DNA from: Leucobacter sp. UCMA 4100
Lineage (GTDB): Bacteria > Actinomycetota > Actinomycetes > Actinomycetales > Microbacteriaceae
DNA length: 64,000 nt
Assembly (NCBI RefSeq): GCF_027853335.1
Contig: NZ_JAFEUS010000002.1
Span: 1,782,514-1,846,513 of the forward strand
Reading direction: 5' to 3'
In this document: positions 41,599-51,238 of the stretch, piece after piece
Numbering within the stretch: position 1 is the first letter of the stretch
How the letters are laid out: each line of letters starts with the position of its first letter
Program-made: the position numbers and the translations under genes
Notes under the pieces: generated by a model
Told to the model about the DNA's origin: nothing
Databases searched by the model: none
The model's input: only the letters and a program-made list of their open reading frames with translations

Positions 41599-43274
41599 CC
41601 CTCGAGGTGCGTCGGGCGGGCGATGGCGCCCTGCTCGTTGATGCGGGCAGCCTCGATGGTGCGCTCGCGGTGCTCGGCGCACTGAGTGACGCCGTGCGCC
41701 TGGGGCAGCTCAGCGTGACCGAGCTCATTCCGGCAGCCCGCACGGTGCTCGTGCGCGGCGACTTCGAGCAGACCGACCCGGGGGCGTTTCGCGAGTACGT
41801 TGCGGCTCTGCTCGCCGAGCGGTCGGCGGGAAGCGCCCAGCAGGTGAGCCCCGAGGTCACGACCATCGACGTCGTGTACACGGGACAAGACCTCGCCGCC
41901 GTCGCAGAACTGACGGGGCTCAGCATCGATGACGTGGTCGAACTGCACACCGCCTCGCGCTTCACGGTCGCCTTCACGGGCTTCGCGCCGGGCTTCGCCT
42001 ACCTCTCGGGCGGCGATCAGCGCCTCACGGTGCCGAGGCGTTCGACGCCTAGGCCGCGCATCCCTGCAGGGTCTGTTGGCCTTGCGGGAGAGTTCTCAGG
42101 CGTGTACCCGCGGCAGAGCCCCGGCGGCTGGCAGCTCATCGGGCACACCGAGCACCCCATGTGGGATCTCAGCCGGGAGCAGCCCGCGGCGCTCGTGCCA
42201 GGGGCCGAGGTGCGATTCCGCGCGGTGCGCGAGCAGCTGAGCACGGCCGCGGCACCTGCTTCTGAGGCAGTGGCTGAGGCCGCCGCTCAGCAAGCCGACC
42301 CACAGCCGCTTGCAGCGAACCAGCCCGCGCTCACGGTGCTGAACCCGGGGCTGCAGTCGCTCGTGCAAGACGAGGGAAGGCCGGGGCAGGGGCACCTCGG
42401 CGTGAGCGCCTCGGGCGCCGCCGATCGCGGTGCGCTCGCCCGTGCGAACCGCCTCGTGGGCAACCCCGCGGGTGCCGCCGCCCTCGAACTTCGCTTCGGC
42501 GACTTCTCGGCCCGCGCCGAGACCACGCTCGTCGCCGCGCTCACGGGCGCACCACGTCAGGCCACGGCCCGGGGCCCGCTCGGAACCCGAGAGCTACCCT
42601 TCGGCGCACCCTTCAGACTCACCGAGGGTGAAACGCTCGAACTCGCAGCCGCCGAACGGGGAGTCGTCACCACCCTCGCCCTGCGCGGAGGCGTCGTCGC
42701 CCCCGAGGTGCTCGGCAGTGTTTCACGTGACACACTCGCGGGGCTCGGCCCCGAGGCACTCGCCGCGGGCGACGTCGTGAGGGTGGGCGTGAGTCGCGGG
42801 CTTCAGGCGGTGCGGGAATCGCTCGGCGATGATCCGCGATTGCCTGCCGCTGGCGACCTCGTCACGCTCGGCATCGTGCTTGGCCCGCGCGACGACTGGT
42901 TCTCGCGTGATTCGCTTGAGCGGCTCACGACGCAGGAATGGCTCGTGACCCCGCGCAGCGACCGCGTCGGCGTGCGACTTGAGGGCGATCCGCTCGAGCG
43001 CAGCCCCCAGCATGAGGGGCTCGAGCTTGCGAGCGAGGGGCTCGTCACCGGCGCGATCCAGGTGCCGCCAGACGGGCAGCCGGTGCTCTTTCACGCCGAT
43101 CGTCCGCTCACGGGCGGGTACCCCGTGATCGCCGTCGTGCGCGCTGGCGACCTCGATAGCGTCGCGCAGCTGCCCCCGGGCGCGAGGGTGCGTTTTGCCC
43201 TCGTCGACCCCGCCGAGACGTCGGGCCCCGTGCGGCCCACCCAAACCCTCTCCACGAAGGAGTCGTCACAATGA
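41595..43274 (+). CDS. Fused 5-oxoprolinase subunits B and C (KipI-KipA)
   Basis: This 559-residue protein joins two subunits that are separate in E. coli and B. subtilis. Residues about 1-215 match PxpB/KipI ([32 protein letters not shown]). After an Ala-rich linker, residues about 240-550 match PxpC/KipA ([54 protein letters not shown] split by a turn). With PxpA it cleaves 5-oxoproline. It overlaps both neighbours by 4 nt, so the operon is tightly coupled. Confidence 0.92.
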   Translation: MTLEVRRAGDGALLVDAGSLDGALAVLGALSDAVRLGQLSVTELIPAARTVLVRGDFEQTDPGAFREYVAALLAERSAGSAQQVSPEVTTIDVVYTGQDLAAVAELTGLSIDDVVELHTASRFTVAFTGFAPGFAYLSGGDQRLTVPRRSTPRPRIPAGSVGLAGEFSGVYPRQSPGGWQLIGHTEHPMWDLSREQPAALVPGAEVRFRAVREQLSTAAAPASEAVAEAAAQQADPQPLAANQPALTVLNPGLQSLVQDEGRPGQGHLGVSASGAADRGALARANRLVGNPAGAAALELRFGDFSARAETTLVAALTGAPRQATARGPLGTRELPFGAPFRLTEGETLELAAAERGVVTTLALRGGVVAPEVLGSVSRDTLAGLGPEALAAGDVVRVGVSRGLQAVRESLGDDPRLPAAGDLVTLGIVLGPRDDWFSRDSLERLTTQEWLVTPRSDRVGVRLEGDPLERSPQHEGLELASEGLVTGAIQVPPDGQPVLFHADRPLTGGYPVIAVVRAGDLDSVAQLPPGARVRFALVDPAETSGPVRPTQTLSTKESSQ

Positions 43275-45064
43275 CATTCACCAAAGTTCTCATCGCCAAC
43301 CGTGGCGAGATCGCCGTGCGCATCATCCGCGCGGCCAAGGAGGCCGGGCTGCACTCGGTCGCCGTGTACGCCGACATCGACGCCGAGAGCCTGCACGTGC
43401 GCCTCGCTGACGAGGCCTACGCGCTGGGCGGCAGCACCCCCGCCGAGACCTACCTCGACGCCGCGAAGATCATCGAGATTGCGAAGCGCTCAGGCGCGGG
43501 AGCCGTGCACCCCGGGTACGGGTTTCTCGCCGAGAGTGCGGCCTTTGCGACCGCGGTGCACGAGGCCGGATTAACGTGGATCGGCCCCGATGCACCCTCG
43601 ATCGAACTGCTCGGCGATAAGGCGCGCGCCAGGGCGCTCGCGGCCGAGGTCGGGGCCCCGCTCGTTCCCGGCACGAACGAGCCCGTCAAGGGCGCCGACG
43701 AGATCGTCGCCTTCGCCGATGCGCACGGGCTGCCCGTCGCGATCAAGGCGGTGCACGGCGGCGGCGGCCGCGGCATGCGGGTCGTGCGATCGCGCGACGA
43801 GATCGCTGAGGCCTACGCTTCGGCGGTGCGCGAGGCCGAGACCGCTTTCGGGCAGGGCGACTGCCTCGTCGAGCGCTTTCTCGAGGCGCCGCGCCACATC
43901 GAGGCTCAGGTGCTCGGCGACCGCACGGGGGGCATCGCGGTGCTCGGAACCCGCGACTGCTCGCTGCAGCGCCGCAATCAGAAGCTCGTCGAAGAGGCCC
44001 CAGCTCCGTTCCTCACCGACGAACTGCGTGCCCGCATCGAGACCGCCGCCGCCGACATTTGCGGCGCCGCGAACTACGTGGGCGCCGGAACCGTCGAGTT
44101 TCTGCTCGGCAACGACGGCACGCTCACCTTTCTCGAGGTAAACACGCGCCTGCAGGTCGAGCACCCCGTGACCGAGATGATCACGGGCGTCGACCTCGTG
44201 CAGCAGCAGTTTCGTGTCGCGCAGGGGCTGCCGATGGACGTTCCCGAGGCGATCACGACCTTCGGCCACGCGATCGAGTTTCGCATCAACGCCGAAGATC
44301 CGGGTCTCGGCTACCTGCCCACCCCCGGCACGATCGAGACGATGACGGTTCCTGGCGGCCCCGGGGTGCGCTTCGACACCGGCTTCACCGAGGGGCAAAC
44401 GATTCCTGGAACCTTCGACTCGCTCATCGCGAAGCTCGTCGTGTGGGGCAAGGACCGCAACGAGGCCCTGGCCCGCTCGCGCCGCGCCCTCGGCGAACTC
44501 GTCATCACGGGCGTCGCGACGGTCGTGCCCTTCAGCCGTTACGTCGTGACGGAGCCGGCATTCACGGCGACCGGCGAGGCCGGCTTCGCCGTTCACACCC
44601 GGTGGATCGAAGACGAGTGCACCCAAACCTTCACTCCCGCCGATGCCGTTCCCGAGCCCGCCGCCGGAGGCATGACGCGCTTTCCCGTCGAGATCAACGG
44701 GTGGATGCGTGAGATCGGCCTCCCGACCACGCTGCTCGCGGGGCTGGGGCGTGCGGCCGGTGCGGCTGGTGGCGTCGCTGGTGCCGGCGGCGGGGCTACT
44801 TCTGGTGGCCTCGACGGGTACGGTGCTGGCGCTGCCGCTGCCGCTGGTGCGCTCGTCGCTCCCTTCGCGGGAACACTGAGCTCATGGTCGGTCGCCGACG
44901 GTGAGACGGTGAGCGAGGGTGAGACGGTCGCGATCCTCGAGGCAATGAAAATGGAGGTGCCGGTTGCCGCACCCCGCGCCGGTGTTCTCAGCCACGGTGT
45001 AGCCGCGGGCGAGCAGGTTGCGGCCAAGGCTGCGATCGGCGTGATCGAAGAGCACGAAGGGTAG
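43271..45064 (+). CDS. Biotin carboxylase-BCCP fusion in the 5-oxoproline operon
   Basis: This 597-residue protein has a full biotin carboxylase (residues about 1-450): [28 protein letters not shown] in the ATP-grasp, and [17 protein letters not shown] Gly/Ala-rich linker at about 495-525 leads to a biotinyl domain with EAMKMEVP, where K560 would carry biotin. It would carboxylate biotin with bicarbonate and ATP, but no carboxyltransferase gene lies in the operon. Such genes recur in pxp clusters with unproven roles. A carboxyltransferase partner from another locus is possible. Confidence 0.88.
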   Translation: MTFTKVLIANRGEIAVRIIRAAKEAGLHSVAVYADIDAESLHVRLADEAYALGGSTPAETYLDAAKIIEIAKRSGAGAVHPGYGFLAESAAFATAVHEAGLTWIGPDAPSIELLGDKARARALAAEVGAPLVPGTNEPVKGADEIVAFADAHGLPVAIKAVHGGGGRGMRVVRSRDEIAEAYASAVREAETAFGQGDCLVERFLEAPRHIEAQVLGDRTGGIAVLGTRDCSLQRRNQKLVEEAPAPFLTDELRARIETAAADICGAANYVGAGTVEFLLGNDGTLTFLEVNTRLQVEHPVTEMITGVDLVQQQFRVAQGLPMDVPEAITTFGHAIEFRINAEDPGLGYLPTPGTIETMTVPGGPGVRFDTGFTEGQTIPGTFDSLIAKLVVWGKDRNEALARSRRALGELVITGVATVVPFSRYVVTEPAFTATGEAGFAVHTRWIEDECTQTFTPADAVPEPAAGGMTRFPVEINGWMREIGLPTTLLAGLGRAAGAAGGVAGAGGGATSGGLDGYGAGAAAAAGALVAPFAGTLSSWSVADGETVSEGETVAILEAMKMEVPVAAPRAGVLSHGVAAGEQVAAKAAIGVIEEHEG

Positions 45065-45071
45065 GGCTGCG

Positions 45072-45869
45072 ATGATGCAGGCGAGTGAACACCAATTGCG
45101 TGAGGCGAGGGCGGCGCGTGCCGCGTACCGGGCGGGCGAGGTGCGACCCACGAGCGGAGTCGCGCACGGGCTCGTGCAGGCGAACCTCATCTCGGTTCCG
45201 GCTGACTGGGCGTACGACGTGCTGCTGTACTCGCAGCGCAACCCCAAGCCGTGCCCCGTGCTCGAGGTGCTTGATGCCGGGGCCACCGAGTCGAAGCTCG
45301 CGCCGGGATCAGACCTGCGGGTCGACATTCCCCGCTACCGCGTGTGGCGCGACGGCGAACTCGCCGAAGAGGTCACCGACGCCTCTGCTGCGTGGCGCGA
45401 GCACCCCGACCTCGTGTCGTTTCTCATTGGCTGCAGCTTCACCTTCGAAGCGGGGCTCGTCGACGCAGGGATACCGGTGAGGCACGCCGACATTGGGCGC
45501 AACGTTCCCATGTACCGCACGAACCGGGCCTGCGACCCCGCCGGCCGACTGCACGGTGAGATGGTCGTCTCGATGCGCCCCATCGCGGCCGACCGTGTAG
45601 CCGACGCGGTGCAGGTCTCGGGCCGCTACCCCGCGGTGCACGGTGCGCCCGTGCACGTGGGCGACCCTGCTGGCCTCGGCATCGCCGACATCATGGCGCC
45701 CGAGTTTGGCGACGCCCCCGAGATTCGCGACGGCGAGGTGCCCGTGTTCTGGGCGTGTGGCGTGACTCCGCAGGCCGCGATCATGGCGTCGAAACCGCCC
45801 TTCGCGCTGACCCACGCCCCGGGCTACATGTTCGTGACCGACGTGCCCGACCTCGCCTACATGGTCTGA
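45072..45869 (+). CDS. YcsI-like putative hydro-lyase/D-glutamate cyclase family protein
   Basis: This 265-residue protein matches the DUF1445 family (B. subtilis YcsI): [22 protein letters not shown] is near the start (22 residues, key W and Y), then [30 protein letters not shown] and [20 protein letters not shown]. The family includes mitochondrial D-glutamate cyclase, which makes 5-oxo-D-proline; that would fit this operon. It is the last gene, 8 nt after the biotin carboxylase. Confidence 0.85.
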   Translation: MMQASEHQLREARAARAAYRAGEVRPTSGVAHGLVQANLISVPADWAYDVLLYSQRNPKPCPVLEVLDAGATESKLAPGSDLRVDIPRYRVWRDGELAEEVTDASAAWREHPDLVSFLIGCSFTFEAGLVDAGIPVRHADIGRNVPMYRTNRACDPAGRLHGEMVVSMRPIAADRVADAVQVSGRYPAVHGAPVHVGDPAGLGIADIMAPEFGDAPEIRDGEVPVFWACGVTPQAAIMASKPPFALTHAPGYMFVTDVPDLAYMV

Positions 45870-45918
45870 CCCGGGGCCTGCTGCTGCCAGGGCTCTACTG
45901 CTGCCCGGGGTTCGCTGT

Positions 45919-45992
45919 GCGGGCAAATTGTTTGCACTTTTGGGCGGTTTTGGCCCGTTTTGGGGCGAAAAGTGCAAACAATTTCGCGGGCA
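45919..45992. repeat. MITE-like palindrome with flanking 7-bp direct repeat
   Basis: AAATTGTTTGCACTTTT (45925-45941) and its exact complement at 45968-45984 form 17-bp inverted arms around a GTTTTGG-rich core. GCGGGCA occurs directly at 45919-45925 and 45986-45992, one on each side. The AT-rich arms contrast with the GC-rich surroundings. It lies between the pxp operon and deoA. It may be a miniature mobile element or a large hairpin terminator. Confidence 0.7.
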
Positions 45993-46047
45993 GGGGGCAT
46001 CACAGGCCGGGCCCGCACCACCCCTACCGGCAGTACCCCCGCTCCCG

Positions 46048-46053
46048 TACCAT
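46048..46053 (+). promoter_or_regulatory. Leaderless -10 box of deoA
   Basis: TACCAT is exactly 6 nt before the deoA ATG. GGAGG lies within the 6-nt spacer, too close to the start for a normal ribosome site. Confidence 0.5.
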
Positions 46054-46059
46054 GGAGGC

Positions 46060-47373
46060 ATGCAAGCAACAGCCGCGCAGCACCGGGCCGAGCCCTACGA
46101 TGTCGTTGACCTCATCACCGCGAAGCGCCACGCGAGGGCGCTTGGCGAGGGCGAGATCGACTGGCTGGTCGACGCCTTCACGCGCGGGGTGGTGGCACCC
46201 GAGCAGATGAGCGCGCTCATGATGGCGATTGTCATTCAGGGCATGAACCGTGACGAGATCAGGCAGCTGACCGCGGCGATGATCGCGTCGGGCGAGACCA
46301 TGGATTTTGGGGTGCTCGGTAAGCCCGCGATCGATAAGCACTCGACCGGCGGCGTGGGCGACAAGATTACGCTGCCGCTCGTTCCGCTCGTCGCGTCGTT
46401 TGGCGTCGCGGTTCCGCAGCTTTCGGGCCGGGGGCTCGGGCACACGGGCGGCACGCTCGACAAGCTTGAGAGCATCGCTGGGTGGCGGGCCGACATGACG
46501 AACCCTGAGATTTACGCGGCGCTCGATGACATCGGCGGCGTGATTTGCGCGGCGGGCACGAGCCTCGCCCCAGCCGATAAGCGCATGTATGCGTTGCGCG
46601 ATGTGACGGGTACGGTTGCGGCGGTTCCGCTCATCGCTTCGTCGATCATGTCGAAGAAGATTGCCGAGGGGGCGGGTGGCCTCGTGCTCGACGTGAAGGT
46701 CGGCTCGGGTGCGTTTTTGCCCGAGCTTGACGAGGCGCGCGAGCTCGCGCAAACGATGGTCAACCTGGGTGCTGACTCGGGCCTCGAAACGGTCGCGCTC
46801 ATCACCGACATGGATCAGCCGCTTGGTCGCGAGGTAGGCAATGCCAACGAGGTACGCGAGTCGCTCGAGGTGCTCGCTGGTGGTGGCCCGAGCGACGTTG
46901 TCGAGCTCACGGTTGCGCTCGCCAGCGAGATGCTCGCGATGGCCGGCAAGCCCGATGCTGACCCGAGACGGGCGCTCGCCGACGGGAGCGCGATGGACGT
47001 GTGGAACCGGATGATCCGCTCGCAGGGTGGCGATCCGCTCGCTCCACTGCCCGAGGCGAACGAACGTGAGGTCGTGCGTGCCACGCGCGGCGGAACCGTG
47101 CAGCGCGTCGACGCCCGAGCCGTTGGCGTCGCGGCATGGCGGCTGGGTGCCGGGCGTGCGCGGCCGGGAGACCCGGTCGATCACGCGGCGGGGGTCACGG
47201 TGCACGCGAAGCCGGGCGACCTCGTGGCTGCGGGAGACGTGCTCTTCACGCTCGCCTGCGACAACGCTTCACGCATGCAGCGCGGCATTGACTCGCTGGC
47301 CGAGGCGTGCGAGATCGGCGACGCGGCGCACGAGGCGGGGCCGATCGTGCTCGAGCGCGTCACCGCTTCCTAG
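46060..47373 (+). CDS. deoA: Thymidine/pyrimidine-nucleoside phosphorylase
   Basis: This 437-residue enzyme splits thymidine or deoxyuridine with phosphate to base and deoxyribose-1-phosphate. It has the phosphate loop KHSTGGVGDKITL, LSGRGLGHTGGTLDKLE and SIMSKKIAEGAGGLVLDVK. The ATG at 46060 fits the normal N-terminus and the -10 box; the ORF continues 44 codons upstream into the palindromic gap without support. It begins a salvage pair with add, as deoA and add do in M. tuberculosis. Confidence 0.93.
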   Translation: MQATAAQHRAEPYDVVDLITAKRHARALGEGEIDWLVDAFTRGVVAPEQMSALMMAIVIQGMNRDEIRQLTAAMIASGETMDFGVLGKPAIDKHSTGGVGDKITLPLVPLVASFGVAVPQLSGRGLGHTGGTLDKLESIAGWRADMTNPEIYAALDDIGGVICAAGTSLAPADKRMYALRDVTGTVAAVPLIASSIMSKKIAEGAGGLVLDVKVGSGAFLPELDEARELAQTMVNLGADSGLETVALITDMDQPLGREVGNANEVRESLEVLAGGGPSDVVELTVALASEMLAMAGKPDADPRRALADGSAMDVWNRMIRSQGGDPLAPLPEANEREVVRATRGGTVQRVDARAVGVAAWRLGAGRARPGDPVDHAAGVTVHAKPGDLVAAGDVLFTLACDNASRMQRGIDSLAEACEIGDAAHEAGPIVLERVTAS

Positions 47374-47468
47374 GCCGGGCTCGCGCCAGAAAGCATGGCG
47401 GATCGGGCCAGGCTGAGACGCAAACGAGAACTCTCGCCTGTCGCCTAGCCCCGCGCGCTCGTGAGGGC

Positions 47469-47474
47469 TACAGT
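47469..47474 (+). promoter_or_regulatory. Leaderless -10 box of add
   Basis: TACAGT is exactly 6 nt before the ATG at 47481. The 107-bp gap after deoA has no other clear feature. Confidence 0.5.
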
Positions 47475-47480
47475 GAGGGT

Positions 47481-48569
47481 ATGGCTTTCATTGAAGACCT
47501 CCCGAAAGTTTCCCTTCACGATCATCTCGATGGCGGCCTGCGGCCCGAGACCATCATTGACATTGCGACGAGGGAGGGCATTGCCCTGCCCGCGGGCGAT
47601 CCCGACGCGCTCGCCGACTGGTTTCTTGAGAGCTGCACGGGCGGCGACCTCAGCGAGTATCTGAAGACGTTCGAGCTGACGGTGAGCGTCATGCAGACGC
47701 CCGAAGACCTGCGGCGGGTTGCCTACGAGTTCGCGCTCGATCTCGCGAGCGACGGCGTGATTTACGCCGAGGTGCGGTGGGCGCCAGAGCAGCACACGCG
47801 GGGCGGGCTGACGCTGCGCGCCGCGGTCGAGTCGGTGCAAACGGGCTTTGACGACGCGATGGCCGAGCTGCGCCAGGCGGGCGAAAGCCTCAGAGTGGGG
47901 CAGATTCTCTGCGCCATGCGGCACGAAGATCATAGCCTCGAGGTTGCCGAGCTCGCGCTGCAGTACCGCGATGCGGGCGTCGTGGGCTTTGACCTCGCTG
48001 GCCCCGAGGCTGGTTTCAGCCCCGAGCGTCACGCCGAGGCACTCGCGCTGCTCGCGCGGAACCACTTCCCGGTCACGATTCACGCTGGCGAAGAGGGAGA
48101 GCTCGACTCGGTGAAGGACGCGGTGTTTCATCGCGCTCTGCGCCTCGGGCACGGCACGCGTCTCGCGAACGACATCGAGGTTGAGACAGAGCACGAGGGC
48201 ACGCTCACGGTCATTCTCGGCAGCACCGCCCAGTGGGTGCTCGACCGGGGCATCGCGATCGAGTGCTGCCCGACCTCGAACCTGCAGACGAGTTCGTCAC
48301 CGTGGGGCGACGAGATTGAAGACCACCCCTTCGACGTGTTTTACCAGCTCGGCATGAAGGTTACGGTGAACACCGACAACCGGCTCATGAGCGACACGAC
48401 GCTGAGCGCCGAGCTCGCCCTGCTCGTCGACGCCTTCGACTACACGATCGACGACCTGTACGAGTTTCAGAAGAACGCCGCGATGGCCGCGTTCATCACC
48501 CGCGAGGAGCGCCTCGAACTCGTCGAACAGCTCGCCGAGGGCTTTGACGCGTTCGAAGCATCGAATTAG
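47481..48569 (+). CDS. add: Adenosine deaminase
   Basis: This 362-residue zinc enzyme converts (deoxy)adenosine to (deoxy)inosine, which purine nucleoside phosphorylase then splits. Metal and catalytic motifs are VSLHDHLDGG near residue 10, VTIHAGEEGE, LRLGHGTRL and the final VTVNTDNRLMS. It stands between deoA and the convergent AEC transporter. The start at 47481 fits the leaderless -10 box. Confidence 0.92.
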   Translation: MAFIEDLPKVSLHDHLDGGLRPETIIDIATREGIALPAGDPDALADWFLESCTGGDLSEYLKTFELTVSVMQTPEDLRRVAYEFALDLASDGVIYAEVRWAPEQHTRGGLTLRAAVESVQTGFDDAMAELRQAGESLRVGQILCAMRHEDHSLEVAELALQYRDAGVVGFDLAGPEAGFSPERHAEALALLARNHFPVTIHAGEEGELDSVKDAVFHRALRLGHGTRLANDIEVETEHEGTLTVILGSTAQWVLDRGIAIECCPTSNLQTSSSPWGDEIEDHPFDVFYQLGMKVTVNTDNRLMSDTTLSAELALLVDAFDYTIDDLYEFQKNAAMAAFITREERLELVEQLAEGFDAFEASN

Positions 48570-48578
48570 CGGCGCGGG

Positions 48579-49502
48579 TCACGCCTGTAGCATGAACGCG
48601 ATCGCGAAGATCACGGGCAGCGAGGCGAAGGTCGTGATGAACACGATGTTGCGCACGATGAGTTCAGACTTGCCGTAGGTCGCGGCGTAGTTGTACATGT
48701 TTTGCGCGGTGGGCAGGGCCGAGATGACGGTCGCTGCGAACACCGAGTGGGCGTCGAGACCGAGCACGGGGCCAGCGAGCACCCAGGCGAGCAGCGGGGC
48801 GACGAGCGTTTTGAGCAGGGTCGCGAGGGCGACGATGCGCAGCCCCGTGCCCCGTTCGAGCATCTTTTGGCCGTGAAACGAGGCTCCGAACGAGAGCAGT
48901 ACGAGCGGAATCGCGGCGCCGCCAATCATGTCGACGGGCGCCATGATGACCTCTGGCACGGTCCACCCGGCGAGCGAGACGATGACGCCCGCGCCGGTGC
49001 CAATGATGATCGGGTTCGTGAGGGCGCGGCTGAGGGCGACCCAGGCGCCACGGTTCGATCCGCGGGTCGCCTCGAGCACCGCGAGAATCACGGGGGCAAA
49101 GAAGACGACCTGCATGATGATGAGCGGCGGAACGTACGAGATCTCACCGATGACGTACATTCCGACGGGCAGGCCGATGTTGTTGACGTTGCTGTAGCCG
49201 CTCGCTGCCGCGCCGAGTGTCGTCGTGCCCACGTCGGCACGGGAGAACAGCCGTGACCCGATGACAAAGAGCACGGCCATCGTGATCGCGGTGATCGCCG
49301 AGACGAGAATGACGGGCGACACCATGATCGCGAGATCAGAGTGTGAAACGATGCTGAAGAGCAGCGCGGGCGAGGCCACGTAGAAGGCGACGCGGTTGAG
49401 CACGAGCCGGTTTTCGCCGCTCACCACCCCGGTTTTTGCCGCAATGAACCCGGCCGCGATCACCACGAGGATGATCGCGAAGCCGGTTGCGACGCCCTGC
49501 AT
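48579..49502 (-). CDS. AEC (auxin efflux carrier) family transporter
   Basis: This 307-residue protein has about 10 hydrophobic helices in the two-repeat AEC arrangement, with GYSNVNNIGLPVGMYV and ISALPTAQNMYNYAATYG as the family's conserved helix breaks. Such carriers export or import organic anions such as malate, malonate or citramalate. It starts at the last base of the phosphohexomutase stop (TAATG), so its translation is coupled to that gene. Its substrate is unknown. Confidence 0.83.
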   Translation of the reverse strand: MQGVATGFAIILVVIAAGFIAAKTGVVSGENRLVLNRVAFYVASPALLFSIVSHSDLAIMVSPVILVSAITAITMAVLFVIGSRLFSRADVGTTTLGAAASGYSNVNNIGLPVGMYVIGEISYVPPLIIMQVVFFAPVILAVLEATRGSNRGAWVALSRALTNPIIIGTGAGVIVSLAGWTVPEVIMAPVDMIGGAAIPLVLLSFGASFHGQKMLERGTGLRIVALATLLKTLVAPLLAWVLAGPVLGLDAHSVFAATVISALPTAQNMYNYAATYGKSELIVRNIVFITTFASLPVIFAIAFMLQA

Positions 49503-51226
49503 TACAGGCCGAGGGTCGTGATGACGGCCTGCTCGAGCGCCCGCAGTGCCGCTTCGGCGGAGGCCGTGCGTGAGGCGGTGTCGCCCTCGTCGCTAAAGGT
49601 GTCGAGGTAGAGCTTGAGCTTGGGCTCGGTGCCGCTCGGGCGAATCATGACGCGCGAGCCGCCCGCGAGGTCGAAGCGCAGCACGTCGGCGGGCACCTCG
49701 GCCATGCCAGGCTCGAGCAGATCGGTGAGTCGCTCGACCGCGGCTTCGCCGAAGGCCCGAGGCGGATCATTGCGAATCTGTGCCGCGAGAGCGCCGACCG
49801 CTTGCGCACTCTCGAGCCGCACCGTCACCTGCGTTGAGGCGAAGCAGCCGAACTCGGCGGTTGCGCGCTCCAGCTCGTGCCACACGGTCTCGCCCTTGGC
49901 GTGCAGGTCGAGGGCGAGCGCGATGAGGTCGGCGCTCGCGGTGATGCCGTCTTTATCGCGCACCATGCCGGGGCGGGTGAGGTAGCCGAGCGCCTCTTCA
50001 AACCCGAACACGAGATCGGGAACGCGGCTCACCCATTTGAAGCCAGAGAGCGTCTCGGCGTAGTCGAGGCCGTAGCGCTCGGCGACCTTCATGAGGGCCG
50101 GTGACGAGACGATCGTGCAGGCGAGCGAGCCTTTGGTGCCGCCAGCGGCAGCGAAGCGCTGGGCCGCCTGCCAGCCGAGCACGAGGCCCAGCTGGTTGCC
50201 GGTGAGGCGGCGGTAGCCGGTCTCAGAGCCCTCGAAGGGCAGTGCGATTGCGAGGCGGTCGGCGTCGGGGTCGTGCGCGATGATGAGGTCGGCGTCGACC
50301 TCGCGTGCCCGCTCGTAGGCGAGGTCGAGGGCGCCGGGCTCTTCGGGGTTCGGGAAAGAGACGGTCGGGAACGCGCCGTCGGGCTGGTCTTGCGCGTCAA
50401 CGACCTTCACCTCGGGGTAGCCGAGCGCGGTGAAGAGGGCGCGGGCGGTTGCCGAGCCGACGCCGTGCATGGCGGTGTAGACGATCGTGAAGGCGTCGTC
50501 GCTCGGAAGGCGGTCGCGGGCCGCAATGCCCTCGGTCGCGGCGCTCACGTAGGCGTCGATGACCTCCTGGCCCGCGCGCTCGTACTGCGGTAGGCGCACG
50601 ACATCGCTGAGGGGCTTCGCGGCGACCTCGTCAATGAGGGCTGCGATTGCCGCATCATCGGGTGAGGTGAGCTGCGATCCGCCGTCGGCATCGCCGAGGT
50701 ACACCTTGTAGCCGTTGTCGCGCGGCGGGTTATGGCTCGCGGTGATCATGACGCCGGCCGAGGCGCCCAGGTGGCGCACGGCGAACGCCGTCACGGGAGT
50801 GGGCAAGGGGCCAGGCAGCAGAATGGTGCGGAACCCGGCGCCCGCAAACACCTCGGCGGCGTCGCGCGCGAAGACGTCAGAGAGGGTGCGCGCGTCGAAG
50901 CCGACGACGACGGTCGGGGTCTCGGCCGATTCGCCGCGTGCGGCACGCTCAGCGAGAAACTTGGCGAAGCCGGCGCTCGTCTGAATGATGACCTGGCGGT
51001 TCATGCGCGCGGGCCCCGGCCCAATCTCGCCGCGCAACCCCGCGGTGCCGAAGCTGAGGCGCGTGCCGAACTGGTCGACAATCGATTGCGCGGCCTCTTC
51101 AACGCCCGTGGGAATGAGGTTGATGGTTGCCTCGACCTCGGCCTTCGTCGCCCGGTCGGGGTCTTGCGCCGCCCAGCGCTCTGCAATGCTCATCGCGCGG
51201 GCGAGTTCAGAGTTCGAAAACGTCAT
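49502..51226 (-). CDS. Phosphoglucomutase/phosphomannomutase family protein
   Basis: This 574-residue four-domain phosphohexomutase has the catalytic serine loop TASHNPPRDNGYKVY, the metal loop AHDPDADRLAI, the sugar loop FGFEEALGY and the phosphate loop RPSGTEPKLKLY. It may isomerise mannose, glucose or pentose phosphates; the M. tuberculosis counterpart at this position is annotated pmmB. Near deoA, add and PNP, a phosphopentomutase-like activity would let it feed ribose-1-phosphate into metabolism. A TAGAAT -10 box lies 6 nt before the ATG. Confidence 0.9.
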   Translation of the reverse strand: MTFSNSELARAMSIAERWAAQDPDRATKAEVEATINLIPTGVEEAAQSIVDQFGTRLSFGTAGLRGEIGPGPARMNRQVIIQTSAGFAKFLAERAARGESAETPTVVVGFDARTLSDVFARDAAEVFAGAGFRTILLPGPLPTPVTAFAVRHLGASAGVMITASHNPPRDNGYKVYLGDADGGSQLTSPDDAAIAALIDEVAAKPLSDVVRLPQYERAGQEVIDAYVSAATEGIAARDRLPSDDAFTIVYTAMHGVGSATARALFTALGYPEVKVVDAQDQPDGAFPTVSFPNPEEPGALDLAYERAREVDADLIIAHDPDADRLAIALPFEGSETGYRRLTGNQLGLVLGWQAAQRFAAAGGTKGSLACTIVSSPALMKVAERYGLDYAETLSGFKWVSRVPDLVFGFEEALGYLTRPGMVRDKDGITASADLIALALDLHAKGETVWHELERATAEFGCFASTQVTVRLESAQAVGALAAQIRNDPPRAFGEAAVERLTDLLEPGMAEVPADVLRFDLAGGSRVMIRPSGTEPKLKLYLDTFSDEGDTASRTASAEAALRALEQAVITTLGL

Positions 51227-51232
51227 GGCTGA

Positions 51233-51238
51233 ATTCTA
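51233..51238 (-). promoter_or_regulatory. Leaderless -10 box of phosphohexomutase
   Basis: TAGAAT on the minus strand is 6 nt before the ATG at 51226. It overlaps the stop region of the upstream IclR gene, so the mutase has a promoter inside its neighbour's end. Confidence 0.5.
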
